Assembly: GCF_016808095.1 (NCBI RefSeq)
Contig: NC_068973.1
Span: 30,064,077-30,128,076 of the forward strand
Length of the DNA: 64,000 nt
From: Vigna angularis
Taxonomy: Eukaryota; Streptophyta; Magnoliopsida; Fabales; Fabaceae
Reading direction: 5' to 3'
The notes beneath the pieces are model-generated. The model was not told the origin of the DNA. It made no database searches and saw only the letters and a list, made by a program, of their open reading frames with translations. This document shows positions 24,621-37,198 of this stretch, piece by piece. Every line of letters starts with the position of its first letter. The stretch's first letter is position 1. The position numbers and the translations under genes were made by a program.

Positions 24621-26590
24621 TGTAACAACCCAGAAAATAGAGTATTAGAGTTTATAGGTGTTTTAAAATAATGAGATCGAATATTTTATTTTAAAATAAG
24701 CCGATAATATAAATAAAATTTCTTAAACTCGTCTCATTACTTAAAACAAAGTTCATCTCTCTAAAACTCTTTCTCTTTTCTTCCTCTCACTTCTCTCTAA
24801 GATTTCTCATCTCTTGATCATTTGTTTGATGATCAGGAAGTTCTTAGGAGATCACAAATGAATTATCTCCACTTCTATCCGAATAAAATTTGTCATTGAA
24901 TAAGTAAGTTTCGACTTATTTTTCTCTTTTTTTTCTTAGTATGAAATTAGAAGAAGCAAATTGTTGTTGCATGTGTAATCTTGCTTCTTCTACTTGTTCC
25001 TGGATAATCTAAGGTCTTAAGAATTCTTTTCGCTTTCAATTTAGTGTTTTGTAGGTGTTTGTAGAATTTCCTTGTGTTTTAAGCAATTGGGACACGTTCT
25101 TAGAGCTTGATAGTTTCTTATGAGGTAAGGGGAGCTAATTCTTCTTCCATGTAAATTTTATAATGTATGAATTATTGCGTTTAGGATGTGTAGTTGTTGA
25201 TATTGGATGTTTATGATTGAAATGCTAATAATGTGAATTGTTGTTATTGAATAAGTGAATTTGATCACATGATGATTGTTAATGCCGAATGATTATGTGT
25301 GAAACTCTAATTGTATGAAGGATTGTGTTGTGGAGATGTTTGGTGATGTTGAAATTGGTTAAAGATGGATGAGAATGGAACTAGGTGGTGTAGTAGGTGT
25401 TTTTGGCTCAAATATGAGGTTTTGGAGTGTGAGTTTTTGAACTAAGTGTTAAAATGAATTGATTCAGTTCTAGAGAATGTTTAGAGGTAAATTAAGACTT
25501 GTTAGAGTGACTAATTAGTTGAAATCCAGTCAAGACAGTGTTAGTAGTATTTTTGTTAATGTTTTGGATTGGTTTTAAGTGCATTTTTGGGGGTTTAAAG
25601 TAGTGAGATTTTGAGTTATAGGTTATGAGTCACATTGGTCAGTTTAGAGGTTATTGGTAAGTCATTTATGACTTATTAGAGTCCCTAAGCTACTTAAAAA
25701 TGAGCTAGAACATGTAGATTTCAATTTTGATCTCTAAGTTGAGATTTTAGTTGTGTGTGAGTGGATACATTGTTGTAAACAGTTGATTACTGGTTTAATA
25801 TAGGTTACACGTCGTTAGTTTAGGTCTAAAATAGTCCATAATCTAATCTAGGAGTGTTACAAGTTAGTAAAACTGATTAGAAGTGGTAATGGGTGGTCTA
25901 AAAGTGCTAATTTGCAGTTTTTACTACTATAGAATTATGTAGTCTAGTTGGGTGAGCAGAATTGGCTAGTTGGGTGAGCTAGCTCACTTAGCTTAGGGAG
26001 CTTACTGTTTTGGTTCTAGTTGGGCAAGCAGAATTGGCTAATTTGGCGAGCCAATTCGTTTAGCTTGGGAAGCTTGTTGTTTTGACTCTAACTGGGCGAA
26101 CAAAATTGGCTACTTTGGCGAATTTTTGGGGGGTTTTTGGCAGAAAGTTGTAGTGGTTGAGCGAGTCAGTTCGCTCAGCTTGGGAAGCTTACTGTTTTGC
26201 CTCTAGCTGGGCGAGTGGGTCTGTTTTCTTAAGTATTTTTGAATCCTTTTACCTATGTGTATGGTTTTAAAAGATATATTGGTTTGTTGTATGATCTGTA
26301 AAAATGTTTATAAGTTATGTTTGAATGAAATGAGATGTATAACAACCCTAAGGAGGATTCTTAAGAGTTGTTTCAAAGTGTTGATTAGAAGGAATACAGG
26401 GAGATCAGTCTTGTGGGTTATCCTATCACTCTAATGGTCTTTCATTCTCAAGTAGAGAAGATTGACGCATGTGATGAGAGTAACATGAGGTCTTAGTTTA
26501 GGTGCTTCTAGTATGGCCCACGACACGGTACAGACTAATCTTGTGTGGGTGGTAAAGTGAAACCCATTGACAATGACTTTGCAAAGTAAT

Positions 26591-28217
26591 TGATAGGCTG
26601 TCGTTGAAGCTATCAAATTAATACTACTTTTCAAGGCAACTTCAGTATTGCCAAGTATTATTCAAGAAAGTAGATAGGGTTAAAGTAACCCTGAGTCGTC
26701 TCCCAACGAATACGGAATTGCCTTTTAATATTTGAATCTTATGAATGCAATGCAATGTTCAAGAATAAAAATGATGTTTGGAGAAGGTTTAAAGAACAAA
26801 TAAGAAACTTAAAAATGAAATAGGTTAATTTCACTGCTTTTCCAAGATCGATTCATCATCAGTTATTCATAGATAATTGTTCAATTGATTATTATTTAAG
26901 TTTCAAATTAGTTAAAGTACATTCTTAATTAATTTGAGGATGATCATGCATTTAACCAAAGTAAATTCTCAATCAAATGCAAAACATTTCTAGATTATTC
27001 ACAATGAATTCAACCAAAGTACATTCTCAATCAAATCCTATTGTGTTTAATCATGTCTATTCTTAAATCGCCTAACCAAATTAAAAGCTAATCAATCAAA
27101 GTAAATTCTCAATTGATTATAGTTGAAATTATTACTACCAATCAAAGTACATTCTCAATTGATAGTAAAAACCAATTAATCATATGAAAGTTCCTAAATT
27201 AAATCAAAGTAGATTCTCAATTAAACCTAGAAACCCTAGAACTCATATAATCAATATGCATGTAGATTCAAACGCATTATGATGCAAGAATCTTTGCTTT
27301 TAATTTGATAGAGAGATGAAAGACATAGAGAGAGAGCAACTTAAAGCAATAATCAAAATAAACAATTGCATTAACTCAATCTAACCTTAGAATCCATAAT
27401 GGAATTACAGTAGAATAGCCCTAGATGCTTAGCTCTCCATGAATGGAGTTGAATACAAGATGAAATAAGAGAGAGAAGTGGTGAATGAATGAATGAAGTC
27501 AAGTCCCCTTTTCTGCCTCCCTTGTCTTTATATAGGCTTGATTGGGCTTGGACTCTGAATAGTTTGTTGATAAGATATTTTCTGTTGATATATTATATCT
27601 TTCAAATATTCATTAGATTAAATCAGTTTTAGAATATTTAATAGATATTAACTCAATTATCTTATATCCTATATCTTCCAAATAACTAAAAGATTTAGAT
27701 AATGATAAAATTATTTGGAAGATATTTTCTATTAATATTCCCAAATTAAATTCAACAACTGAATTTTATCTTTTAGATTTTCTGACTTTCCGAAATTGCA
27801 CAAATACCCTGAAATTTCTTCTATTTGCACTTTAGCCCCTTCAGAATTCTCCAAAATTGTACCAAAATCACTGTTTGACCAACTTTTACCAGCTTTGACT
27901 AAGGAAGGGCGTGACCAATGAGAGCTTGCCACGTGGCAACCCTCTTTCTCACCCAATTAGGATTTCAAATAAAATCCTATTTTGGCCTTAATTTACAATT
28001 TGGACCAATAAAGTTTCAATTTCAACTGCACAAATAAATATTAGAACATCCAAGAATAATTTATGCAACTAAAAATCACTTTTTAAGTCTCTTTTTATTT
28101 CCAAACCCAAAAATTCCAATCATCACAAATCCTCTTTAAATCAATCATTCAAGCACATGAATTTCATCAAAAATTTAATTTTAAAGCATAAATGTGGGCA
28201 TAAATATGCACTCATCA
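26591..28217 (-). mobile_element. Solo LTR inside the outer 5' LTR
   Basis: Plus-strand ends TGATAGGCTG and GCACTCATCA, flanked by GTAAT (26586-26590) and GTAGT (28218-28222), a 5-bp duplication with one difference. On the minus strand it begins TGATGAGTGCATATTTATGC and ends with a GGGAGACGACTCAGGG-type LTR tail, so the LTR points left. Removing it restores the outer LTR sequence (compare 49630 onward). No internal coding region remains, which indicates LTR-LTR recombination. 26930-27230 is a run of imperfect CAAAGTANATTCTCAAT repeats. Confidence 0.85.
26930..27230. repeat. Imperfect short repeats in solo LTR
   Basis: At least eight copies of AAAGTA(A/C/G)ATTCTCAATT-like words spaced 35-65 bp apart. 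Confidence 0.7.
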
Positions 28218-29662
28218 GTAGTACAGGCCACCACCAGTCCACAACCTGCCATAGGTCGACATTCATTCTAAGTCTGGACAGTTATAAGTCATTGTATGTT
28301 AAGATGTTTGGGTTGGATTAAATTATATAAGATTCTTATATGAAATGCTTTAAACTTAGGATGTATTGCTTTTGTATCTAGCTTACCCTTTTCTTTGTGA
28401 TTTTGTTGTATGTTTCTTTTGTTTCTTCCTTGGCTATGATTATCCGGTAGGTGTGAGTAGAGGGTGATGATATTTCTCTGGAGCAGGCTCTTGATGGAGG
28501 GACTGCGGATGCTTAGTTCTCTTTTAGTTTTATTCTTGTAAATAGTTTTAGTTATAGATAATTTGTATATATAAAGTCTCTATTATGGTTACTTATATAA
28601 TTGTAATAACTTTATATTTCTGTTTGTCGACTGATCTATCTTATTGAAAATTTTGATGACTATTTTATAGTATTTATACTATATTTTGGGATGTTACAAT
28701 TTTTGTATGAGAGTAGTTCTTTCCTTAGAATCTTGTAGGTTATGAGTGTACTATGCTTATGTTGTGTACTCATGGTTATGTATAGTTAGAATTTCAATTT
28801 CTTTGAGTTAACTGATGGTTTTTCTCTATATGAGCAAAAGATGGCACCTAGGCCTCATCCTCCTCCACCCACAAATCACGATGCTCCATATCTTATGAGG
28901 ATGATTGAATCCCGTATGATGTTTTGTTCAGCAGAACTCGGTGGCCTTGCAATAGTTGGAAGCTGTTAGGGTGTAAGCTAAGACATCGCAGAGGCAATAT
29001 ATTAAGTTGATGAGCAGTGGTAGAGCTGCAACCGGACCTTCATCTTCTTCTTACACTCAGTCTCAGGAGTGGAGTCTTGAGAGTTTCCTACAACATCACC
29101 CAACAAAGTTTAATGGCAAAGTTAGTCCATATGAGATGGATTAGTGGTTTCCTGATATGGAGAGAATCCATAATGCCAAGTGGTGCCCAGAGGAGAATAG
29201 GTTGACCTACACCGAGTACTTGCTGACTAGTGAGGCTAGCCATTGGTGGAGCAGCATGAGATCTTTACTTGAGGGCAGTGGTACCCAGATTTTTTAGGGT
29301 TGTTCAATAAGAAGTTTTATATTAAGTACTTTCCTGAAGTTTGTAAAGGAAGTGGAGTTTTTGCAGCTGGTGTAGGGTAGTATGTTAGTTTCTAAGTATG
29401 CTAATCGGTTTAAACATCTTATCTGTTTTCACATATTGACCATGGATGAGGAGTGACAATGTAGGAAGTTTAAGAATGGTTTGAGGGGTTGATATTAAGT
29501 TGTTGGTTGTCGGCTTGTGCATAAAGAAGTTTCCCACCTTAGCTAAGAGAGCACGAGTGCTTGAGAAGATCAATAAAAAGGTGGAGAGTCAGCCGTTGAG
29601 GGTTGATGGGTGATAACCCAAAACTTGTTAGCCGTTGCTAGGACTCGGGTTCAATCCCCAAA

Positions 29663-29680
29663 TCCCCGGCAACGGCGCCA
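29663..29680 (-). other. tRNA-Asp primer binding site (relic)
   Basis: Perfect TCCCCGGCAACGGCGCCA on the plus strand, same as at 113-130. A GGGTTCAATCCCC just upstream resembles a tRNA T-arm, but there is no complete tRNA fold. Confidence 0.8.
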
Positions 29681-30604
29681 AAAACTTGTTAGTCCAAAAA
29701 AACTTGTTGGGCTCGATTTCGGCAAGTGCACCGAATCGTTCAAGTAATAAACCGGTAAGACCGAGTATCGTTTTCCCAAGAGACTCGTAATACTAGAGAA
29801 TTGTGCGATTAACAACTCATATAGACTCAAGAACATAACATCAATATACAGAACAAGTGCAGAAATGTAAATTCATACATAATTACAAGGTTGGACTTTG
29901 GTATTGAAGGCATTTGGAAATGGAAAAGACTAGAAATGGAATGAAATGACATTGCTAAGGCTAGTTTTCACCAATGCACTCTTGTGTATAACCAATTTCG
30001 TCTCCTCTCTATCAATTTACTAAAGTCAATCCACTAAAACACTCTAGCCCTAATTCCTTAGGTGAAAGAGCCTAGGTTTTCCTTATCAAACCCCAATTCC
30101 TTGGCAATCTAACAAGCAAAGCCCGCATTAAAGAGCTGGGATCTAAGACAACATGTGAATCATCTTCCATTCCTAGAATCAATGACCCACAAGGACTCCT
30201 ATTTCAGTTCAAGATTTCATCTTACGTTCCCATAATCCATAAAACCCCAAAATCAAGTCATGAACGTTCCCATTACATGCAAGCTTTAAGATTGGAAACA
30301 AGAATACTAGCAATTGATAGAAAAGGCATATATATAATCAAATCATTCAACAATTACACAAGGATTCAAAGGCTACAACTAATCCCAACAAAGATGAATT
30401 TGGTTCTCCATTTCCATGGAGAACCCTAAAGCTTACAAACATGGAAGATGGAAGAAGAAGGAGACCCAAAGGAAGAGGAGGAGATGTTCCCACAAGCTCC
30501 TCACGCCCTCCATGAGCTCCAGCCGTGAAATCGCGCCTCCAAATGACCAAAGACCATAACCCCATCGCGTTTCTGGGTTAAATAAGCTGGATCTGACACA
30601 TCAG

Positions 30605-30860
30605 CAAAAGTCGCGCCCGGGCGCCCTCTCAGTCGCGCCCGGGCGCCCTCTCAGTCGCGCTCGGGCGCGAGCCTCTCGGAAAAAGTCACGCCTGGGCGCC
30701 CCATTTCTCACGCCCGGGCGCAAGCTTCTCGCAAAAAGTCGCGCCCGGGCGCCCCTTTTTCACGCCCGGGCGCGACCAGCACACAAAACTGGCACCTGGT
30801 CACTTTTCTGTGCAGAAACTGGCCCTGGTGCAGTCGCGCTTGGGCGCCCCTCAGCCAGGG
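30605..30860. repeat. GC-rich short repeat cluster in LTR
   Basis: About eight imperfect copies of TCGCGCCCGGGCGCC, each self-complementary around CCCGGG, in otherwise AT-rich DNA. Similar words occur at 38934-39010 in a different LTR family. Confidence 0.85.
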
Positions 30861-31549
30861 GGGGCCCGGACCTGACTTTTCAGCACTGCATCATTTTCAC
30901 TTTTTCTGCAGATCTGCTCGCTTCTAGTGGTTGGTTCAGCCTTAGACATTGTTGGAGAGTCTTCCAAGCTCATTTTTAGCTACAAAATAAGGGATTATTG
31001 ATGAAAGTACATCAAAGTAGCCAAAAACACAATTATTTAGAAAATAAGACAAAACAAGAGGATTAAGCAAGTTATAAGTAAGAAAGGAGTTGATTTTGCC
31101 ATTAAAATGATGCTTAAAATATGGTATAATTTAGCATTATCAATGGGCCATCTGGGTCTAGGAGTAGTTTCAGTGCTAGGAGGACACCTTACTCTAGGCT
31201 TTTTTCAGATAGGTCTAGGAGTTTCTCTTCTCAACAGCCAGTTCAATCAGGCTAGTCGAGCTAGTCGCAGAGCTTGAGATGTTATCTTTGTGGAGTTCTC
31301 CATATACTTCTGTCTGCATGTCCTTAGAGAGCAAGATTCAGGAGGTGCAACAAGTGCAGAAGGGAAGGACATTATGAGAGAGATTGTCCTTTGCTAGGAG
31401 GGTAGGTTCACAGGCACAATAGTTAGGGTAGTCTCATTAGAGGGGAGGTGTCAGACCTCAGGCGTCGAGTCATGTATATGAGTTATCAGGGGCAGAGGCA
31501 ACTAGTTTAGGTAACATTATCATTAGTAGTTGTTTGTTGCATGGTAGGA

Positions 31550-31998
31550 GTTGTTGTGTTATGTTTGATTTTGGAGTGACACACTTCTTTGTGTTAGAGG
31601 CTTGTGTGCTTGAGTTGGGGTTGTTTGTGAGTGAACTGTAGTACGACCTTGTGGTGTCTACCCCAACTTCTGGTTTGGTTAGGAAATCTACAGTGTGTGC
31701 TAGATGTCCAGTGTTGGTTGAGGGGCGTCAATACAGAGTAAATCTCATCTGCTTACCTCTAAACGGCTTGAAGGTGATCTTAGGGATGGATTGACTATCT
31801 GCCAATTGCATTCTCATAAATTGTAGTGAGAAGAAGCTATTGTTTCATAAGGTGGAAGAGTCAGTTTTGTTGTCTTCGGGGAAAGTGTGGATTAAGGTAA
31901 AGGAGGGGTCGTGTTGTTTTCTTATGTTGACCCATATGGAGGTTGATTAGAGTGGACGGAGTTTGGATCACTCAGTGGTGAGTTATTTCTTAGACGTG
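31550..31998 (+). pseudogene. Decayed gypsy protease region of the outer element
   Basis: About 31560-31620 reads FDFGVTHFFV, where active Tekay proteases have a D-T/S-G triad; the central residue is lost. About 31785 has LGMD followed by a stop, matching the usual LGMDWL block. Runs up to the ACGTG duplication, where the next insertion splits the frame before FLDEVSGFPP. Confidence 0.7.
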
Positions 31999-34900
31999 TG
32001 ATGAATCAATATTTTCTCACTTCACTTTGTTTATTGTGCTAGAATTAATCAGGAAATTGTGCTTAAATGTCCGGTATTTTCCTGTTTTTACTAATTGTGT
32101 TTAATTTGATCATTAATTCTAATTTTAATTAATTTGAATTATTTAATTATTTGCATTAGTAATTGCAGGAAAATTGTGGAATTACAATTTGTGACATTTG
32201 AAGGTTTAATGAAAAATGGAAATTAAACTCAGAGCATCTCACGGCCATTCACGGTTTAGTTGGAAGAAAATTCAAAATGAAGTGGATTCACTTGGAGAGT
32301 GATGTTTACGTTGGTGGAAGTTTTAGCTCAAAAGTTTAATAAGCTGAAAAATAAAGTGCACCCATGCACGTTACTTGCTGCCACATCTATATTATATTCA
32401 CTTTTGTTTTCTTAGGAGACAAAGAGTGCAAGAGTAGCATGGGCTTTGAAACATCACGTCCCGTGTCCAGTACAAAAGAAATAAAAGTGTGATATTCTTC
32501 TTGGAGAAGAGGCGCACAGGAGAATAAGAAAAGTGTGTTGTAATGAGAAAAAGAAAGCCAGCTACACACGTTCGTTACAGAGGGCACTTGGTGACGTGCT
32601 GGAATGGAGAGTTTCAAAAGAAAGAGTTAATTCCAGCTGCACGGTGTGTTGATTCCAGAAGCACCCAGCAAACTTGAAGATAGCAGCTGCCTCACGGACC
32701 ATTCACCACCACCGCATCACCACGGCAGAGCAAGCATGTCCAAGGGCTTCCTCTCGGTGCAGCCACGTCCAGCAAAGCTTCAAGCTTCACCCGCCACCTT
32801 AGTTGATGCATGAAGAATTGATGGAGCAAATGTTGCACGGATTGCTGGAAAAGAAGCAACAGAGAATGAAGCCGCAAGGAGTAGTGGTATGCACAAGCTG
32901 AAGCGGTCATTTCAGAGGGAGAATAGCAGCATGCTGGTCCAGGAAAAAAAGAGCCTTTCACTCCCCATGGCAGTAGAAGCTCACGTTGGTCCAGAGAAGA
33001 TGAGAGAATGAAATGATGATGAGAATGGAAGAAAGCCTCCAAACTGTTGGAGCTCACGTGCAACTATGTGGGAAGCCTTCACGGTCCAGCAGAGAAGTCT
33101 TCACGTTTCCAGCAGTTCACGGCTGGAAGGAGAGGTGTCTCTGCAGAGGGAGAACAGGTCCAGTACTTCACGGTGGTGTAGCAGCCACTATCTATATCAA
33201 TCCAGCAGCCCGCACGAAGAAACCTCACGCCCACAGCAGTAGCTTGGAATAGCAGAAGTGGTGTGCACGGACAGCAGCATGGCAGTCCAGAGTTCACGCA
33301 ACCAGCAGAGAAGCCTCGAAGCATCCAACGTTCAAGCCCTTCAACGTCCAACATCCAGCAAGCTTGGAGCAGTGTGTGCGTGCACGGAGAAGGGAGGAGC
33401 AGTAGCCACCAAGGAAGAATGCGTCCAGCAGTTATGGAGAATGATGGAAGTGTGAAACATTGGAATGGAGGAAGAGAAGAGTTCATGGTTCACGGTTGTT
33501 GCTGGAATTGAAGAAAGAAGCATGAAAGAAAGAAGAGGGAGATGCCGAGATAGCAGCATCCAGCAAGAATGGATAAGTGCAGCTGCCACCTTTGTTGAAG
33601 TAAGTGAGTGTTTGCCATGCAAGAAGAGAGGCACACGCCAAACAACCACCACCGAAGCAGGACCAGCAAGTCCAGAAAGCATTGTTTCCACAATCCAGTA
33701 GCTGCCACACGTTGAAAAGAGAAGCATCAAACGTTAAAGCAGGCAGCCAAATGTACAGCCATGGAAGAAGCTTGTAGCTGAGCACAGTGTTGAGCTGGAA
33801 GTGAAGTAGCTCGTCCAAACTTCACGGTCCAATAAGCAAGAGTTGAAGCAGCTACAACAGGTTGGAAAGAAGCAAGCATGAGGCAGCATGCGGAAGTGTA
33901 CTGAGGGCCCCACCTTATTTATTTCTGGCACAAAGTAATGGAAGAAATTAATTTTAAAAGCATGGTAATGGTATACCAGAATGGAAGGCATGAGCAGCAT
34001 GCACCACACGCACCACTACATCTTCATTTCCAGCGAAGAGTAGCACTTACCTCCGAGAATAAAAGAGGGTAGAGAGTTCGAGAGTAGGGGTTCACGGTCT
34101 GGGGTGACGCTTGAGAGTTACGTCTGGGGAGAGTCTTTCTCTCTTCCAGAAAGCTTCCAATAGTTAAGTTTTACAGTTTCAGTATTTTATTGTAATGTAG
34201 GCAGTGTGAGAAGTGTAGCGTAGAGTGGAGATCCGTGAGGTGAGAAACCAGTTCCAGCCGAGGAGAAGTCACGGCAGAGGAGCTGTTGGTGATTGGCACA
34301 GTAGATGTTTACCAATTGTGGTGTACGGTTCGAATTTAATTTTCCATGTTGTAATGAATTTAATCTCAATGCATGAGTTGATTTAATTTTCTGTCACTGA
34401 AATGTTAATTTTAATTTATTGTTCAAGTTTGTTGTTGTAATTTAATTTCTGTTGCAATATAATTTCTGTCGTTGTATGCCTATCGTTTAATTTTTACTGT
34501 TGTTTACACTGCGTTGTTGATTATTGCACGTTAAATTATTAGCTGTAGTTTTGATCTAAATGTTTTGCCGCCGTAATGTTGATGTTGTTTTCAGATTTGA
34601 ATTTTACTGTTTTATGTTTTTACTTTTTACTGTATTTTCATTTTTTACTGTTTTCTGTTTTTACTGTTTTCTGTATTTTCTATTTTACTGTATTTTCGTT
34701 TTTACTGTTCCAGATTTAATTTTTACTGTTTCATGTTACTGTATTTTCGTTTTTACTGTTTTCTAAAATTTTCTGTTTTCACTGTTTTCTGTATTTACTG
34801 TTTTCTGTATTTTCTGTTTTTCTGTATTTTCGTTTTTACTGTTCAGATTTATTTTTGTTGTTTACTGTTCACTGCAATTTCGTTTTTACTGTAGTAATTT

Positions 34901-35149
34901 CGTTTTTACCGTTTTAATTTTGTTTTACTGTACTGCGTTTTACTTCATCGTATTTATTTCAACGTTTTTAAAATTCAGTCGCATTTAATTTTCATCGCAA
35001 AAATAACCATTTCAAACCCCCCCACTTCGTGTGTGATCTGAGACTGAACCACAATATTGGTCCTTGAGAGACGACCTAGGAGTCACATCCTAGCTATACT
35101 GCATTATTTTTCGTGCATCGAATTTGTACGCGGTGCGACCCGCGTGTCA
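31999..35149 (+). mobile_element. Solo LTR (3151 bp) inserted in pol
   Basis: Starts TGATGAATCA and ends CGCGTGTCA, flanked by a perfect ACGTG duplication (31994-31998 and 35150-35154). Joining the flanks restores the gypsy pol frame. It is the same family as the minus-strand LTR at 136-2397. The centre (32650-33900) is full of CACGG, CCAGCAG and GTCCAG words. It gives long open frames on both strands that look like composition artefacts, not genes. The 3' part has a T-rich repeat (34560-34960). Confidence 0.9.
34560..34960. repeat. T-rich minisatellite within solo LTR
   Basis: More than fifteen imperfect copies of TTTTTACTGTTTTCTGTATTTTC. The related LTR has the complementary A-rich version at about 290-600. 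Confidence 0.85.
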
Positions 35150-35154
35150 ACGTG

Positions 35155-35696
35155 TTTCTTGACGAAGTGTCTGGATTTCCTCCTCAAAGCGTTGTTGAGT
35201 TCTCTATTGCCAAGTGCAGCCCAATATCAATAGGTCCTTACAGGATAGCTCCAGCTGAGTTAGTGGAGCTGAAGAATTAGATAAAAGAGTAACTTAAGAA
35301 GCAGTTTATCCGACTGAATGTCTCGCCAAGGGGTGCACCGGTGTTGTTAGTAAAGAAGAATGACGGGAGCTCTAGGTTATCTATGGATTACAGGTAGCTA
35401 AATAAGTTAATCATTAAGAACAAGTATCCGTTGCCCAAAATAGATGACTTGATGGATCAATTGCATGGAGCAACAATGTTTTCCAAGATAGATCTGAGGT
35501 CGAGCTACCATCAGATTCTGGTTAAGGCAGATGATGTGCAGAAGACTGCCTTCAGGTCTACATATGGTCATTATGAGTATGTGGTCATGCCTTTTGGTGT
35601 GACTAATGCTCAACCCTTATTCATGGACCATATGAATAGAATCTTCCGACCGTTCTTAGATAAGTTTGTCGTAGTCTTCATAGACAACATCCTTAT
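35155..35696 (+). pseudogene. Decayed gypsy reverse transcriptase of the outer element
   Basis: Typical Tekay blocks in order: [88 protein letters not shown] and [11 protein letters not shown]. The catalytic pair normally FIDD is FIDN here. There is a stop in VELKN*, another in YR*LNK, and copia insertion truncates the domain. It copied element RNA into DNA when active; this copy is dead. Confidence 0.9.
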
Positions 35697-37116
35697 TGTT
35701 GAGATTGTTGATAGGGGAGCACTGGTTTAGCTGAACCCACAATCTCAGTAATATCTGTGTTTTTTATGATGACAACACATAATTAATAACACATGAGTAT
35801 TCTGTGTTACATGTTCTGTGATTACATGTTATATGCTTTTGTTTACTGTGATAAATCTGTATAAGTATATTTGTGAACATGATTGTATTGTTCATTGCAT
35901 ATCACTGTGTTTAATATGTGATTCTATATGTTTATGCATGACATAAGGTGTTGGAAATGAAAAACCACAAGCACTTTGGTTGAACTTTAATGTGTGGCAA
36001 AACAAACAGTTTTAAGTCGATTACATTATGGGACGAATCGATTAAAACTCGAGTGTTTACAGAAACTCTTTTCAAGTGTGTTGTGAGTTATTTTGAAGAG
36101 AAAGGTTTTCAAAATTGTGCTAAGTGATTTTACTTAATCAACTACATGCTATCTGCACTCGACTAAGTTAGTTATTATTTTGAAAACTGATTGAATGCTT
36201 GACTCAACTTATTTAATGGTCACATTTTCAAACATATTGACCAAGCATTTTTTGTGAGTCGACTCATTAAATGTGCATTCAATTAATAAGTTTGATTGAT
36301 GTTAGTTTGTTATAACTGCAAGATGTATTCGACTACATTAGTTACTAAGTCTATTAAAATGCGTTTGATGTGTGCATAACTATAAATCGACGTTGATTTG
36401 AATTGTATTAGAACTTTTATGCAATTAACAATTTTCATATCTTTTATAGAGAGTATGTGATCTTAGAGAGAAAATAAAAAGCTCCAAGAACCAAGATTAA
36501 CCGTGGTGATCAAGACTTGAAGTTTCTTGAGAAGCAAGGCTTGCTGGTTTGAAAACGTCTGATCAATCTGCACAACTGGGTGTATTCTGCGTGATCAGGA
36601 TTTGCAATCTTTGAAGATTGGCTTGGATTCCCTGCGGTGTTTTTAGGAAGAAGAATTGTGTTCTTGACTTTGAGGGTGCCTCAAAGGGATAGACAGCAGA
36701 AGAGGGTGTTCTTGCTGCTGTTCTAGTTTGGTAATTGCCTATATTTAGATTAGAGGGTTAGAGAGGTGTTTTACACTTTTGACGTGAGGTCTCTGTAAAA
36801 ACCTTGTTGTAAAAACCTTGATCTTTATAGTGCATTTGCTTCCATGTGGTTGGGAGGACACTGGATGTAGGCTTGGCCGAACCAGTATAAAAATCAGTGT
36901 TTGAATTCTCTGATCCCTACATTCTTTTATTACGTCGATTACGCTTTCGTTATATTCGATTAAGTTTACTGTTGCATTGCATATCTTTTAACTTGCGATT
37001 CAAGAAAAGTGTAAAAACATCTTATTTTGTGAAATAGTTTTTGAAAGCTTATATTTTTACACTTCACCAATTCACCCCCCGCTTGGTGTGAGAAACTAAG
37101 TCATTATATTTTAACA
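35697..37116 (+). mobile_element. Ty1/copia LTR
   Basis: Starts TGTTGAGATTG directly after the reverse transcriptase block and ends ATATTTTAACA, followed two bases later by the primer site. About 1.42 kb. Contains repeated TCGATTA/TCGACT words (36010-36380). The typical CACCCCCCGCTTGGTGTG lies just before the end. Confidence 0.8.
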
Positions 37117-37118
37117 AT

Positions 37119-37130
37119 TGGCACCAGAGC
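37119..37130 (+). other. Copia primer binding site
   Basis: TGGCACCAGAGC, a variant of the initiator-Met site TGGTATCAGAGC, two bases after the LTR end. Confidence 0.7.
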
Positions 37131-37198
37131 TGGTTTTCATAAAATATTTGAAAAACAAATCGATTACTATTTCTGGTTAATCGATTTGATCCTGAGAA

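Larger units (their letters stand above)
24621..28698 (+). mobile_element. 5' LTR of the outer gypsy element
   Basis: TGTAACAACC to GATGTTACA. It is interrupted by the insertion at 26591-28217; without it the LTR is about 2.45 kb. It shares a skeleton with the LTRs at 37933 and 39866 (GAGGTAAGGGGAGCT, the ACCCATTG-CAATG-CTTTGCAAAG block, and GATGATCATCC-like words near the end). About 25920-26220 holds repeated GGGCGAGC / AGCTTGGGAAGCTT words, its version of a variable module. Confidence 0.75.
29611..31142 (-). mobile_element. LTR-derived insertion with residual tRNA-Asp primer site
   Basis: Ends TGATAACCC and GCATTATCA are flanked by a perfect 5-bp duplication ATGGG (29606-29610 and 31143-31147). 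It lies inside gag. On the minus strand the LTR runs from 31142 to about 29681, then the tRNA-Asp primer site (29663-29680), then only about 50 bp before the other terminus. That last piece repeats the LTR tail (CTAACAAGTTTTGGG). It is thus a solo-LTR-like element that kept its primer site, probably from an unequal or illegitimate recombination rather than a clean LTR-LTR exchange. Confidence 0.85.
28842..31450 (+). pseudogene. Decayed gypsy gag of the outer element, split by an LTR insertion
   Basis: ATG at 28842 opens a Tekay-type gag remnant. Recognisable blocks are PHPPPPTNHDAPYL, then FLQHHPTKFNGK and YTEYLLTSEASHWWSSMRS at about 29080-29260. The 29611-31142 insertion and the zinc-knuckle region follow (CNKCRREGHYERDC, about 31330-31385). 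Several stop codons and frame changes are present. Gag forms the virus-like particle in which reverse transcription takes place; this copy cannot make one. Confidence 0.8.

Noticed and set aside
29641..29680. tRNA-Asp gene
   Set aside because: Only the 3' 18 nt and a T-arm-like GGTTCAATCC are present; no acceptor 5' strand, D-arm or anticodon arm. It is a primer site.
33013..33818. Many overlapping open frames of 60-135 codons on both strands
   Set aside because: They lie inside a solo LTR with a CCAGCAG/CACGG-rich core. Several frames are open at once on both strands, and none has a recognisable motif.
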